A DNA stretch of 64,000 nt from JABLTI01 sp035528035 (GCA_035528035.1 DATKZI010000008.1:1-64000), one strand, 5' to 3'. Counted from the stretch's first letter, positions 44,819-53,982 are shown. Made by a program: numbers and translations. Notes: a model not told the origin generated them from the sequence alone.

Positions 44819-45600
44819 TGACTTGGAAGCATTCAAAAAGGAAAACAAAAAAGAAAGTAACAACCAAAAAAGAAGAGCAAATTAACTCAGTGGAATTTAA
44901 AACAAAAGATGCTAAAACTAAGACAGTGGAAAAATTAGCCGTAGCATATAGTGAGGAATATGACAAGAAAATACGTAATTTGCAAATAATAGCTTTGATT
45001 TTAATTTTAGTAATGACCCTTATAGCTCCTTTGCGTTTATTTGATTCAAAGAAAATTTTCGATATTACAGCTGTCGGTTTTGTTGTAGCTGGGATAGTTC
45101 CAGCAATTATAGCTATTTTTGATTTTATGCGTGGTCGTAGATTATGTTTGTATTTATCCACGTTAATTTATGGTAGCTGGATTATTGTTACTAGCGTTTT
45201 TTATTGGGAAATTATTCTCCTAACAGGATTACTAATTATCTATTTTGAAGTCACTCGAGTATTGCAATTAATAAGTCCAATATTAGCTAATGTCGAATCT
45301 ATTGCATCTGGAGGAGCTTATTATCATGCCAACGTTTATCTTAAAAGGTACATAGTATTTTTATTAAAATATTCAGGAATAATATTAGGCTCTACATTGT
45401 GTTTTGGAATTCTTGGAAGATATGTTTTTGTACTTATACAAGGGGATATCTTGTTTTCGATTTTCATAATCGTGTGTTTAATATTGGTAATGATCCTTAG
45501 TAGAAGAGTAATTACTTTAGACATAAAGAAAATCCTAATTAAAGAACAGAAAGAAAGAATGGAAGAAGATTTAGCGAAGACCTACTCTAGATATAACTAA
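44818..45600 (+). CDS. Polytopic membrane protein in the MoxR operon
   Basis: 260 residues: a basic, Lys-rich cytoplasmic N-terminus (about 1-55), then about five to six TM helices (LQIIALILILVMTLIAPL; GFVVAGIVPAIIAIFDF; LYLSTLIYGSWIIVTSVFYW; FSIFIIVCLILVMIL among them) and a charged C-terminus. No family recognised. Translationally coupled to the DUF58 gene by a TAATG overlap, so it is part of the same unit. Confidence 0.75.
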   Translation: MTWKHSKRKTKKKVTTKKEEQINSVEFKTKDAKTKTVEKLAVAYSEEYDKKIRNLQIIALILILVMTLIAPLRLFDSKKIFDITAVGFVVAGIVPAIIAIFDFMRGRRLCLYLSTLIYGSWIIVTSVFYWEIILLTGLLIIYFEVTRVLQLISPILANVESIASGGAYYHANVYLKRYIVFLLKYSGIILGSTLCFGILGRYVFVLIQGDILFSIFIIVCLILVMILSRRVITLDIKKILIKEQKERMEEDLAKTYSRYN

Positions 45601-45605
45601 AGAAA

Positions 45606-46136
45606 TTAAGCTTCCAAAGCTTTTCTAAAAGTTCGGATGACTAAGGCTAATTCAATGAAGAAATGGGTATCTACCTTACGTTCTTCGCTGAGAAATCTTT
45701 TAAATTTCTTAAATAATCTTTCAAAGAATTTTTCCTTGGGTTGTATGTCAACATACCAAGCATTAACATCAAACAAAAATTTTACTACACTATCATCAGT
45801 AAATATGATCGAAAGCTTATCTTTATTTTCAAGAAGTTCAGCCATTTCGGAATCAGAATAACCTTTCCTGAATTTGAAAAGTTTGAGAAGTTCAATTCTA
45901 ATACTTTCACACACACCAAGATTTGTTATGGAAAGTAATTCCCCTCTTCTGAGAAAATGTTGGAAAGTCATAACAACTCGAGGAAGAATTTTATAATATG
46001 AACTTCTCGACCATTTCTTAATCTTTCTTGTATAATGACCCAAATCACGAAAAACAATAACGAAGATAAAAATAATGCTAATCATGAAGATAAATAGCCA
46101 ACCTTGCTCGAGAAAATCAGTAAATCCATTACTCAT
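45606..46136 (-). CDS. Membrane-anchored protein coupled to DUF4129 gene
   Basis: 176 residues: one N-terminal TM helix (GWLFIFMISIIFIFVIVF), then a basic helical cytoplasmic region (RKIKKWSRSSYYKILPR; RLFKKFKRFLSEERKV). Not recognised. ATG 46136 overlaps the end of the DUF4129 gene by 8 nt (ATGAGTAA), implying coupled translation; the ORF extends three codons further upstream. It converges on the MoxR-DUF58 operon with only 5 nt between the stops. Confidence 0.7.
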   Translation of the reverse strand: MSNGFTDFLEQGWLFIFMISIIFIFVIVFRDLGHYTRKIKKWSRSSYYKILPRVVMTFQHFLRRGELLSITNLGVCESIRIELLKLFKFRKGYSDSEMAELLENKDKLSIIFTDDSVVKFLFDVNAWYVDIQPKEKFFERLFKKFKRFLSEERKVDTHFFIELALVIRTFRKALEA

Positions 46137-47664
46137 CAGCAGCATCTCCTAGCTTATCTTTTTTCACTTCTTCCTCTGAATCAGAACTCTCTTTATCTTT
46201 TTCTTCTTTGATTGGGTGAATTTCTGATGAGATAGAGTCATAATATTCTTCGGCTTTTTGGGAATCCTCTGGAGTAATTTCATGTTCGCTGAATCGTGCT
46301 TCTTCATATAAATCTGTTAAGTCACTTATTTTCTCTTCCGTTATTGGGAATTTCTCTTCAGCTGATTGCTCAAATTCACCAGGAGTCATACTTCTCTCTG
46401 ATTTAGCTCCTCGATCAATTAACTCATAAGAAGTTTTATGATATGCTCTAATTACCAGTTTCCGATGATCTGAACTTGTCGCTGTGGGTATCCATCGTTT
46501 ATCTTTGTCTAAAATCCGTTCATGAAATTCATCATCTCTTCTTCTGAAGAAATCAATTCCAATAAAAACAATTGCTACTATAATAAACACTCCAGCAACA
46601 ACTAATAGAACCATAGAAATAATCCTCGTAGGTGGTTCTGGATTGTCAGAACTAACAGGGGAAGGATCAGTGCCAGTACCTGGAGGTGTAGTAGGTTCTG
46701 TAGGTAATGAAGGTGCAGTGTCAGTTCCTGTTACATTAGAAGATGTAGTTGATATAGGGTCTAGAGTATCAGGTAAAAATTCCGGCATATTATTTCTAAT
46801 ATATCTTGCTAGAAAACCAAATCCTAAACCTATTATAAGAGAGAGAAACAAAGGTGCAAGAAATCGTGTCCAACTTCCTTCTGAGAATAATAAACGAAAA
46901 ACATAGAATAAAATTATTAAGAGTAGTGCTGAGTATGGCAAAAAAAGAGAGATTTTTGTAAAAATATTATTTGAAGCTGCTGCAGGTAAACCTGAGAAAT
47001 AATCAGCCCAATCGTTTTCACCCACATAATCTCGTACCTCTACATAGAAAAGAGTTTGAACATTATACCAATCCAATTGGAAATAATCTGAATCGGTATA
47101 GGTGTCATCAATAGCTCTAAATTTTAAAACGTCATTAATTGAAACAGAGAAAACATTATTGTCATTTCGTCGGATACTAACTCTATAACGTTCACCTGCT
47201 TCTGGAACAAAGTAAGTTGAATTTAATTCTGTACTTATACCATAACCATCAAGCCTAAACAATGCTAATGGTTTCCCTATTTCAAATTGTAGTTTATAGC
47301 CTTCTGAACATAAATTGTAAGAATAGAAATTCTGATTTAGACCAATAAAAATAACTGAAGCTGAACCAGAACCATAATATCGAACTTCCCATGCCCAGAA
47401 ACCATAAGAAACATTACTCAGATGTGAAGCAATGTTATTTTCAGGGTTTTTTGCAACCATTGACCCACCTGTCCCTTCAAATCTACCCAAAGGTATGGTC
47501 CAATTGGTCATTTCTGAACCAAAGAGATATTTGGAAGCAAAGCTAAAGGATACGATGGACAATATTAGAAAGATGGATATAGCAATAAATCTTTTATCAA
47601 ATTTAAATTTAGATGTTTTTTTCTTATTATCCTTAGATCTCTCATCCAAAGTATTCTCATCCAA
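46129..47664 (-). CDS. DUF4129 domain membrane protein
   Basis: 511 residues. TM helix near residues 27-45 (RFIAISIFLILSIVSFSFAS), a large extracytoplasmic beta-rich domain (about 50-225; concanavalin-like pattern such as FQLDWYNVQTLFYVEVRDY), two TM helices (LLLIILFYVFRLLF; LFLSLIIGLGFGFLA), a Thr/Pro-rich linker, another TM (VLLVVAGVFIIVAIVFIG) and a cytoplasmic DUF4129 region with MTPGEFEQSAEEKFP and LTDLYEEARFSEHEIT. DUF4129 proteins go with MoxR/DUF58 modules. Start TTG 47664; no in-frame ATG is near. Confidence 0.85.
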   Translation of the reverse strand: MDENTLDERSKDNKKKTSKFKFDKRFIAISIFLILSIVSFSFASKYLFGSEMTNWTIPLGRFEGTGGSMVAKNPENNIASHLSNVSYGFWAWEVRYYGSGSASVIFIGLNQNFYSYNLCSEGYKLQFEIGKPLALFRLDGYGISTELNSTYFVPEAGERYRVSIRRNDNNVFSVSINDVLKFRAIDDTYTDSDYFQLDWYNVQTLFYVEVRDYVGENDWADYFSGLPAAASNNIFTKISLFLPYSALLLIILFYVFRLLFSEGSWTRFLAPLFLSLIIGLGFGFLARYIRNNMPEFLPDTLDPISTTSSNVTGTDTAPSLPTEPTTPPGTGTDPSPVSSDNPEPPTRIISMVLLVVAGVFIIVAIVFIGIDFFRRRDDEFHERILDKDKRWIPTATSSDHRKLVIRAYHKTSYELIDRGAKSERSMTPGEFEQSAEEKFPITEEKISDLTDLYEEARFSEHEITPEDSQKAEEYYDSISSEIHPIKEEKDKESSDSEEEVKKDKLGDAADE

Positions 47665-47756
47665 TAAGTAGCTAATGATATATTGTTTAAACTAATATTA
47701 AATTATTAGTTTATTTATTCTTTTCAAAGTCTGAAAATTAAATTAAAACTAGTTAA

Positions 47757-48191
47757 TTAGAGAAAAAAGGGAGAAAGCGAAGCTAGAATAACAATAGGTG
47801 AATAAACTTCTGAATCAGTTATTTCAATAAGATGAGAGTTGGATATTTGATAATGTTTGGCTAATTTAGTGGAATTAGTAATGACTTTTGTTTGGTTATT
47901 CTTTGCTATTCCCTTTAAGATTTCAGTTTTAGAATCAACATCTTTCCAAGCAATTGAAGACCACTCTTTCTGAGTAGGAATATGGCATTTAAGTTGAATA
48001 TTATCAGCACTTAATGTTAGAACTACTTGGTCATCATATTCTTTGTTTGTTATTTGAGCTTTTATATCATTTAAAGAAAAAAGGGTGGTATTGGTAGGTT
48101 TGGAAAGGATTTTCCCAACCTTTTTATATCCACCTTCAAATTTTTGGTAGATTGACCATTGATAACCTAATTTAGTCAATTTTAATTTCAA
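47757..48191 (-). CDS. Hypothetical protein downstream of the DUF4139 gene
   Basis: 144 residues, unrecognised, beta-rich (YQWSIYQKFEGGYKKVGKIL; DDQVVLTLSADNIQLKCHI). No signal peptide; the last residues are hydrophobic (SPIVILASLSPFFL). TTG start 10 nt after the stop of the DUF4139 gene, so it is probably its co-transcribed partner. Confidence 0.55.
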   Translation of the reverse strand: MKLKLTKLGYQWSIYQKFEGGYKKVGKILSKPTNTTLFSLNDIKAQITNKEYDDQVVLTLSADNIQLKCHIPTQKEWSSIAWKDVDSKTEILKGIAKNNQTKVITNSTKLAKHYQISNSHLIEITDSEVYSPIVILASLSPFFL

Positions 48192-48201
48192 AACTATCAG
48201 C

Positions 48202-49806
48202 TCAAGGCAATGATGGAGTAATTTCGTAGTCTTTTTCCCATTCTACTTCAAACTTATATGCAATCTTTGTTTCGCCAGCAGTTTTAACAGATAATTCCCA
48301 AGTATAGATACCAAGGTTGTCTTTTGTAGGAACGATGCTAGGTTCAAAATTCTTCACCTTAATACGTTCAGATCGAGAATAGGGGATAACATCCTTAATG
48401 ACGATAAATGAATCTTCTTTACGGAAATTCTTGATGATAAGCTCATATTCATAATAGATATTACGTTTGCCTTTTACTACTCCAGCCTTTTCTCTTACTC
48501 GTTTAATTAGCTTCTTCTCAGCTTTCATTTTCATTTCTTCACGAGCGCCAAGCTTGAATTCTTCACCAGGAGCAATCTTTGCAATATAAGTTTCACCAAT
48601 AAATTCACCTTCAGAATAGACTTTAGCATTGCCAGCAAGAATAACAGCATCACCATTTGTAATTTTATCTTGTGCTATTACACCTAAACCATCTGTAGAA
48701 GACCAGTAAAATTCTTTCTCCGTTTTCAATTCATGAGTTGTTAAAGTTACTGGATGATTATTACCATCTGAAGGAATGGTCCATTTGCCAGAAATTTCGA
48801 AACTTTGAACTCCAGATGGACTTTCTTTTAATTCAACAGTTGGTTCATACATATCTTCCATTGGTGCTTCAGCAATTTCTTCTCGCTCATCCATCACTTT
48901 TCTTTCCATAGACATCATAGCTCCAGCCATCTTCTTTGCTTTCATAGCATAACCTGGACTTGGGGGAGGTCGTGCATATGGATCATAGATATCAATATAG
49001 AAGGGAGCTGGTTCAATAACTCTAAGTGGTTTAAATACTGCGGTGGATATCTCGAGACCAACGTCTACCCAATCCTCTAAAGTGCGATTAACAACTTGCG
49101 CCATACCTTTTAAGATTGCTTTATCAATTCTGAGATCAACATCATACGTTGGAGTCCAACTTACACCAACAACTTGATAAGATAGCTCAAAAATAAATGG
49201 TCCAGTTTGAGCGACATCTACACCAATAGCAATTTCATAGGTTTGTTCTGTTCTTGATTGATTTTGGTAAATATTTATTTGATTCTGCAATGTTTGTAGT
49301 TTTTTATTCAATTCCTCAATTTCATCTTCGAGGGTTTGTTTTTTCTTTAGAAAGTCAACATTATTTTTGTTTTCAAAATCAATGAAGGTTGATAAGGTTG
49401 TTAATTGAGTTTCTCCAGAAGCCAACCATTGTGGAAATTCCACTGCAAATTTATCACTCAAGTTTTTCAAACGTTCGTTTTGCTTTACAGTAAAATCATA
49501 TTTTTGTTGTAGAACTTGAAGTTCTTTTCGAAGCTTCTTCTCTTCTTGAATAAGCTTATTTAACTCCTCATGTGAAACCTCTTCTTGATAAACGGTTTCG
49601 ACATCAATAGCACCAATAGAGCCTTTACCTTTACCGGAAACACGAACACTATCTCTTTTGAGATTTTTTGTTAATTTTTTAATACGAATCTGTTGAAATC
49701 CTTTTTTCAATTCAATAGATCCTGAACGATAAATTCGTGCACCATCTAAATAAACAACTACTCGATCAATATTAGTTTCGAGAGTTATACTTTTATCATC
49801 GACCAT
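48202..49806 (-). CDS. DUF4139/DUF4140 (mucoidy inhibitor A-like) protein
   Basis: 534 residues. N-terminal DUF4140 part (RVVVYLDGARIYRSGSIEL), a coiled coil at about 80-185 and the C-terminal DUF4139 domain beginning at GVSWTPTYDVDL and running to the end with DWVDVGLEISTAVF and WELSVKTAGETKIAYKFEVEW. A Met/Lys-rich low-complexity patch (about 285-310) interrupts the domain, as in relatives. No signal peptide. The family is widespread and poorly understood; a link to envelope polysaccharide is from the bacterial name only. Confidence 0.88.
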   Translation of the reverse strand: MVDDKSITLETNIDRVVVYLDGARIYRSGSIELKKGFQQIRIKKLTKNLKRDSVRVSGKGKGSIGAIDVETVYQEEVSHEELNKLIQEEKKLRKELQVLQQKYDFTVKQNERLKNLSDKFAVEFPQWLASGETQLTTLSTFIDFENKNNVDFLKKKQTLEDEIEELNKKLQTLQNQINIYQNQSRTEQTYEIAIGVDVAQTGPFIFELSYQVVGVSWTPTYDVDLRIDKAILKGMAQVVNRTLEDWVDVGLEISTAVFKPLRVIEPAPFYIDIYDPYARPPPSPGYAMKAKKMAGAMMSMERKVMDEREEIAEAPMEDMYEPTVELKESPSGVQSFEISGKWTIPSDGNNHPVTLTTHELKTEKEFYWSSTDGLGVIAQDKITNGDAVILAGNAKVYSEGEFIGETYIAKIAPGEEFKLGAREEMKMKAEKKLIKRVREKAGVVKGKRNIYYEYELIIKNFRKEDSFIVIKDVIPYSRSERIKVKNFEPSIVPTKDNLGIYTWELSVKTAGETKIAYKFEVEWEKDYEITPSLP

Positions 49807-49895
49807 AGGAATTACCTTTGTTTTATAATAAACTACAAAATATAAGCACTCTTCAAAAAACCTTTCGGAATGAATTCAATGGTAATAATAAGAGA

Positions 49896-49903
49896 TTTAA
49901 ATA
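49896..49903 (+). promoter_or_regulatory. Candidate TATA box of DUF4430-ECF operon
   Basis: TTTAAATA lies 5 nt before a 25-bp palindrome and about 60 nt before the preferred start codon. The expected transcription start would fall within the palindrome. Confidence 0.5.
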
Positions 49904-49907
49904 GAAA

Positions 49908-49932
49908 TTAATAGGTTATATTAACCTATTAA
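49908..49932. promoter_or_regulatory. 25-bp perfect palindrome, probable operator
   Basis: TTAATAGGTTA (49908-49918) and TAACCTATTAA (49922-49932) are exact reverse complements around TAT. Its place over the expected transcription start, and the lack of a T tract, fit a repressor site better than a terminator. Confidence 0.6.
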
Positions 49933-49959
49933 ATGATCAAACATTTCTGTGATGGAATT

Positions 49960-50421
49960 ATGGCTAAAAACAATCAGAAGAAATACCTTCCAGCTGTGAT
50001 TATTGGTTCAATTATAATTTTATTAACTTTAACAGGGGGACTAATTTTTGGTCCTTTTAATGGAATTCTACCAGAGTCATTAAGGGAAAAATTGGGTTAT
50101 TCTAATAATCTAGAAGGAGAAATAACTGTTCAATTATTTGTAAACTTTAACGGATTTCATGAGAACCTGAATAAATCTATTTTTTTTGAATCAAATGAAA
50201 ATGCTACCGCTTTTACAATTTTGGAGAAGGCGAATCTTACACTTCAAGTAAATACCTATCAAAATGGTGTCTTTATAGAAGGAATAGAAGGAGTAGCACA
50301 AAATTCTGAATATGGATGGTGGTACCAAGCTGATGGTGTAGATGGAGGCATTGCATCTAATAAATTCGATTTGCGGGTAAATAATGTTCAAACTTTAATA
50401 TGGTTGTATAAAAATTATTGA
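49960..50421 (+). CDS. DUF4430 membrane-anchored protein
   Basis: About 153 residues: short basic N-terminus, one TM helix or signal anchor (AVIIGSIIILLTLTGGLIF), and an outside domain of the DUF4430 type (transcobalamin-C-terminal-like) with FESNENATAFTILEKANL, GVFIEGIEGVAQ, YGWWYQADG and VQTLIWLY. In bacteria and archaea such proteins appear with ECF transporters and may bind a vitamin such as cobalamin; here that is inference. An in-frame ATG at 49933 abuts the palindrome; ATG 49960 is preferred because the anchor then begins normally. Confidence 0.8.
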   Translation: MAKNNQKKYLPAVIIGSIIILLTLTGGLIFGPFNGILPESLREKLGYSNNLEGEITVQLFVNFNGFHENLNKSIFFESNENATAFTILEKANLTLQVNTYQNGVFIEGIEGVAQNSEYGWWYQADGVDGGIASNKFDLRVNNVQTLIWLYKNY

Positions 50422-50432
50422 GAGAAAATAAA

Positions 50433-51179
50433 ATGAAGAATTCAACAAGTAAACAATTTCCAAAACAAAGAATTATCTTAGTTGTTTTGTTATTCATAAG
50501 TTACTTCATAGCTATTATGGGAAATACCATAACTGGTTCTGCTTCTTTTCCAGCAGAATTTTATCAAAATGAAAATATTAGTTGGGAAATTGATAATATT
50601 TCATCTGGAACAACCACATGGTATAACATGTCAGACTATTCTACTATAAGTACTTGGTATGCTAACAAGAGTGATATAATAACATTCAATATTACTGATT
50701 GGAAACAGATCAGTGAACAAAATTATCTTTTAGGTGATTTATCTTTAGGAAATTTAACGATTACTACAGATAATCAAGATATTGGTTTTAATTTAGTTTT
50801 ATCCATTTATCCATGGTATGGGGGATTAATAGCATTAGAACAAGATTGGAATGGTTTGAGTGGAATAACACCTTTTACTGGTAATATGTATGTAGAAATC
50901 AATTATGATAAATTGGTGACAGTATTAAATCAACGGGTAGAAGCCATCGAGATTATTTATGATGAAGGATTGCAAAAAACCAACCTTATTTACGAACCAA
51001 TAACAGGCATTTTATTATCCGCCAATACAACCTTTGGATCATTCTGGTTGCAAATGCATTTGAATTCAAGTACAGTTCCTCTACCTAGTGTATCACAAAG
51101 TATAGGTTTCAAATCATTTATTGTAATCTCAAGTATGGGTGTAGCAATTCTACTTTTAAAGAAAAAAAGAATTACTTAA
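50433..51179 (+). CDS. Secreted membrane-anchored protein of the ECF operon
   Basis: About 248 residues: signal peptide (IILVVLLFISYFIAIMG), an Asn/Thr/Trp-rich beta-type ectodomain with many sequons, and a C-terminal TM helix (FIVISSMGVAILLL) ending in KKKRIT. No family recognised. ATG 50433 follows TTGAGAG at the end of the DUF4430 gene, so the two are coupled. It is likely an accessory of the transporter or a ligand-capture protein. Confidence 0.7.
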   Translation: MKNSTSKQFPKQRIILVVLLFISYFIAIMGNTITGSASFPAEFYQNENISWEIDNISSGTTTWYNMSDYSTISTWYANKSDIITFNITDWKQISEQNYLLGDLSLGNLTITTDNQDIGFNLVLSIYPWYGGLIALEQDWNGLSGITPFTGNMYVEINYDKLVTVLNQRVEAIEIIYDEGLQKTNLIYEPITGILLSANTTFGSFWLQMHLNSSTVPLPSVSQSIGFKSFIVISSMGVAILLLKKKRIT

Positions 51180-51192
51180 GGTGAAATGAAAT

Positions 51193-51918
51193 TTGAAAGA
51201 AACCAACATTGAAACCAAGAATACTATTTCCAGTGTAAATGGAAATACATTAGAAAATATTCCTACATTGGAAAAAAACTTTGATGTTGGTGAAAATAAT
51301 GGGAGTGAAATAGATTTATCAGATTTACCATTAACAGAATATACACCAAAAAATCACACAATAAAAGTAGCTATTTTAGCAATTTTTACAGCTTTAGGTG
51401 CTGCTTTATCTAGTCTCTTTATGTATATCCCATACATAGAATTTATGACACTTACTCTTTTTATTGGAGGAATCATCCTTGGACCATTATATGGAAGTTT
51501 TCTTGCTATATTATCAGCGTCTCTATATGAAATCATTGCTACTGCAATGGTAGGACCTGGAGTTATTATCTTTCCTTTCAAAATTGTTGCTTTTGTATTA
51601 ATTGCTTTAACTGGTGCTTTGATTGGTCATAAAATTCCTACAAAAACATCGTATTTTTGGAGATTTTTTATTGCAGTTATTGGTGGCTTACTTACAATAC
51701 TTTATGACCTAATTGTTAATATTGGTTGGGTTCTAATCACAAATGATTTCAAATTCATAGGTTATTTTACTGCTTTAATAATTGGTTTGCCTATAACAGC
51801 AGCAAAAGTAGCTAGTAATGCTGTTTTATTTTTCTTTATTCCTGATATCTTAAATCGTACTTTAAAATCAATAATGACTAAGGAACGGATAACTATTAAA
51901 AAATTAGATTTAAAATAG
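51193..51918 (+). CDS. ECF transporter substrate-binding (S) component
   Basis: 241 residues. After a polar N-terminus of about 55 residues come six TM helices with the S-component pattern: VAILAIFTALGAALSSLF, FIGGIILGPLYGSFLAIL, IIFPFKIVAFVLIALTGALIG, and AAKVASNAVLFFFIP. S components bind a vitamin or metal and dock on EcfT-EcfA, which are not in the window. The neighbouring DUF4430 gene suggests cobalamin or a related compound, unproven. TTG start with AAGGTG upstream, 13 nt after the previous gene. Confidence 0.82.
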   Translation: MKETNIETKNTISSVNGNTLENIPTLEKNFDVGENNGSEIDLSDLPLTEYTPKNHTIKVAILAIFTALGAALSSLFMYIPYIEFMTLTLFIGGIILGPLYGSFLAILSASLYEIIATAMVGPGVIIFPFKIVAFVLIALTGALIGHKIPTKTSYFWRFFIAVIGGLLTILYDLIVNIGWVLITNDFKFIGYFTALIIGLPITAAKVASNAVLFFFIPDILNRTLKSIMTKERITIKKLDLK

Positions 51919-52130
51919 CTTCTTTATGCTTAAAAAGCAATAAATACTTGTTTAAATAGTAACGGCAAAACAAACGTAATAATTTTAAAGTGGTCAATAT
52001 TTATAGAAACTGAAAGTAAAACTAAAATTATCGATTTATAGTCATTAATGGAAAATTAATTAAATCGATATAAGTTGTTTAATAGATATAAATAAATTTA
52101 ACATGGCGGAATTTGTTCGGAGAAATAAAA

Positions 52131-53285
52131 ATGAGCGAACCAACCTTTGTAACTGAACTGCGCCCACCAGAAGAAGAAGGCGTTATCTTAGATGTCCGAG
52201 GTATAAGGACCTATTTCTTTACCGAAGAAGGTATTGTTAGGGCAATTGAAAATGTTAGCTATAAAGTGTATGAAGCAAAAACCCTAGGAATTGTAGGCGA
52301 ATCTGGTTGCGGAAAATCAGTTAGTGCTCTTTCTGTTATGGGTATTGTTCCTGACCCACCTGGTAAAATTATTGAAGGTGAAGTTTGGTATCGTGGAGAA
52401 AATTTAAGAAAGAAATCAGATGCAGAAATGCGAACCATTCGTGGTAACAAAATGGCTATGATTTTCCAAGATCCAATGACTTCTCTTAACCCTGTCTTAA
52501 CTGTTGGCGATCAGATTATGGAAGCAATTCGACTTCACCAAGAAGTTGATTTACAAACTGCTCGTGAAAATGCTATTAAAATTATGGATCTTGTAGGTAT
52601 CCCTAGCGCAGCTGATCGTGTTGACGATTATCCATTTATGTTCTCAGGGGGTATGAGACAGCGTGTTATGATTGCTATGGCACTTTCTTGCAATCCAGAA
52701 TTGCTTATAGCTGATGAACCAACAACTGCTTTGGATGTAACTATTCAAGCACAAATTTTGAATATTTTAAAGGCTATTAGAAATGAATTTAATATGTCAA
52801 TTATGCTCATCACACACGATCTTGGTGTAATAGCTGAATTGACCGATTACGTTACTGTTATGTATGCAGGGTATATAGTTGAATATGCTTCAACTATTGA
52901 ATTGTACAAGAATCCAATGCATCCTTATAGCATTGCACTATTAGGAGCAATTCCAAAACCTGATACAAGAAAAGATGATGATCTTACAATTATCCCTGGA
53001 TCAATTCCTAACTTAATTGCCCCACCATCTGGCTGTAGATTCCATCCACGATGTTCACACACAATGGAGATGTGTAAGACTGAAGTTCCTTTATTGCGAC
53101 AAGTCGCTCCCCAACATACTGTTAGATGCCATCTCTTCAATAAATATCCTACTTCTGAAGTTGAAGAATATACCAAAACGATGCGAGAATTATATCAAAC
53201 TGATCAACTCGATGAAATTCAAGGTAAGAGAAGATTTAAGAGAATGCATAAAAACGATGACTTGCCAGCAAAGGAATTAGAATAG
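52131..53285 (+). CDS. Peptide/nickel ABC transporter ATP-binding protein (OppD/DppD)
   Basis: 384 residues with Walker A GESGCGKS, Q-loop FQDPMTSLNPV, signature FSGGMRQRV, Walker B LLIADEPTTALD and H-loop ITHDLGV. The C-terminal oligopeptide domain has the cysteine motif GCRFHPRCSHTMEMC, which in relatives can bind an iron-sulfur cluster. ATG 52131 follows CGGAGA; TTG 52113 is less likely. TATA-like sequence lies at 52084-52100. No permease or binding-protein gene is adjacent, so it is isolated at least downstream. Confidence 0.92.
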   Translation: MSEPTFVTELRPPEEEGVILDVRGIRTYFFTEEGIVRAIENVSYKVYEAKTLGIVGESGCGKSVSALSVMGIVPDPPGKIIEGEVWYRGENLRKKSDAEMRTIRGNKMAMIFQDPMTSLNPVLTVGDQIMEAIRLHQEVDLQTARENAIKIMDLVGIPSAADRVDDYPFMFSGGMRQRVMIAMALSCNPELLIADEPTTALDVTIQAQILNILKAIRNEFNMSIMLITHDLGVIAELTDYVTVMYAGYIVEYASTIELYKNPMHPYSIALLGAIPKPDTRKDDDLTIIPGSIPNLIAPPSGCRFHPRCSHTMEMCKTEVPLLRQVAPQHTVRCHLFNKYPTSEVEEYTKTMRELYQTDQLDEIQGKRRFKRMHKNDDLPAKELE

Positions 53286-53300
53286 AATCCTAAAGAAATA

Positions 53301-53330
53301 TAATAATCTTGAATGATTGTTATTTTTTTC
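53301..53330 (+). terminator. Hairpin plus T-tract after the OppD-like gene
   Basis: AATAATC and GATTGTT form a weak stem with one G-U pair, followed by a run of seven Ts and more T tracts to 53370. Confidence 0.5.
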
Positions 53331-53458
53331 TCTCTATTCCGCCATTTTTTCTATTTTTTTCCTTAATTCTTAAATATAGCTTAAGTATATATTAGAAGAA
53401 AATTTATCTTCAAGTAGTATTTATTGACACGTCATGGAAAAATAAATGGGTTAAAATA

Positions 53459-53668
53459 ATGAGTAATAAAGCTAAAATACCAAGAGTCAATAATTCAGAA
53501 TGTTGTGGATGTGGTTTATGCACTTTTGCTTTACCAGATGTTTTTCGATTAACCCCAGAAGGCAAGTCCGAAGTATTTGCCCCTGAAAAAGCAGAAGAAA
53601 AATCCGTTCAAAAAACTATTGAGGATTGCCCTTGCATGTGCATTCATTGGTTTAAGCAAAATAATTAG
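53459..53668 (+). CDS. Single-cluster ferredoxin
   Basis: 69-residue electron carrier. C15-x2-C18-x2-C21 and a distal C57-P give the ligand set of one [4Fe-4S] (or 3Fe-4S) cluster; extra cysteines C59 and C61 follow the CP. The central strands read VFRLTPEGKSEVFAP, typical of this small family. ATG start, monocistronic. The redox partner cannot be inferred from the neighbours. Confidence 0.88.
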   Translation: MSNKAKIPRVNNSECCGCGLCTFALPDVFRLTPEGKSEVFAPEKAEEKSVQKTIEDCPCMCIHWFKQNN

Positions 53669-53691
53669 TGGTAAAGAGAGGAGAACTGATA

Positions 53692-53982
53692 TTATCCAGT
53701 TCTTAGAATAATATGATATCCAAATTGGGTTTTTACTAAACCGGACATCTGACCAAGTTCTAATGCAAAAGCAGCTTTTTCAAATTCTTTGACCATTTTA
53801 CCTCTGCTAATTTGACCAAGATCACCACCCCTCTTTGAGGAGGAACAAATAGAATTTTCACTGGCCAATTTTTTGAAGAGACCAGGCAATTGTTTAGTAT
53901 TAATAGATTTTAACTGATTATACAATTCTTCAGCTTTAGAATATTTTCCCACAAGAATATGAGATGCTCGTATTTGGCTCAT
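53692..53982 (-). CDS. Parvulin-type peptidyl-prolyl isomerase
   Basis: 96 residues, a single rotamase domain that speeds cis-trans isomerisation at proline. Seen are IRASHILVGKYSKAEELYNQL, LASENSICSSSKRGGDLGQISRG, MVKEFEKAAFALELGQMSGLVKTQFGYHII-type motifs in the expected order, including the active-site His of ASHILV and the C-terminal GYHII. No signal peptide, so it acts in the cytoplasm. ATG 53982 is preferred to one three codons upstream. Confidence 0.93.
   Translation of the reverse strand: MSQIRASHILVGKYSKAEELYNQLKSINTKQLPGLFKKLASENSICSSSKRGGDLGQISRGKMVKEFEKAAFALELGQMSGLVKTQFGYHIILRTG

Noticed and set aside
49908..49932. Palindrome before the DUF4430 gene as a terminator of the DUF4139 gene
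   Set aside because: The DUF4139 gene is transcribed away from it, and no T tract follows; its place after a TATA box fits an operator.
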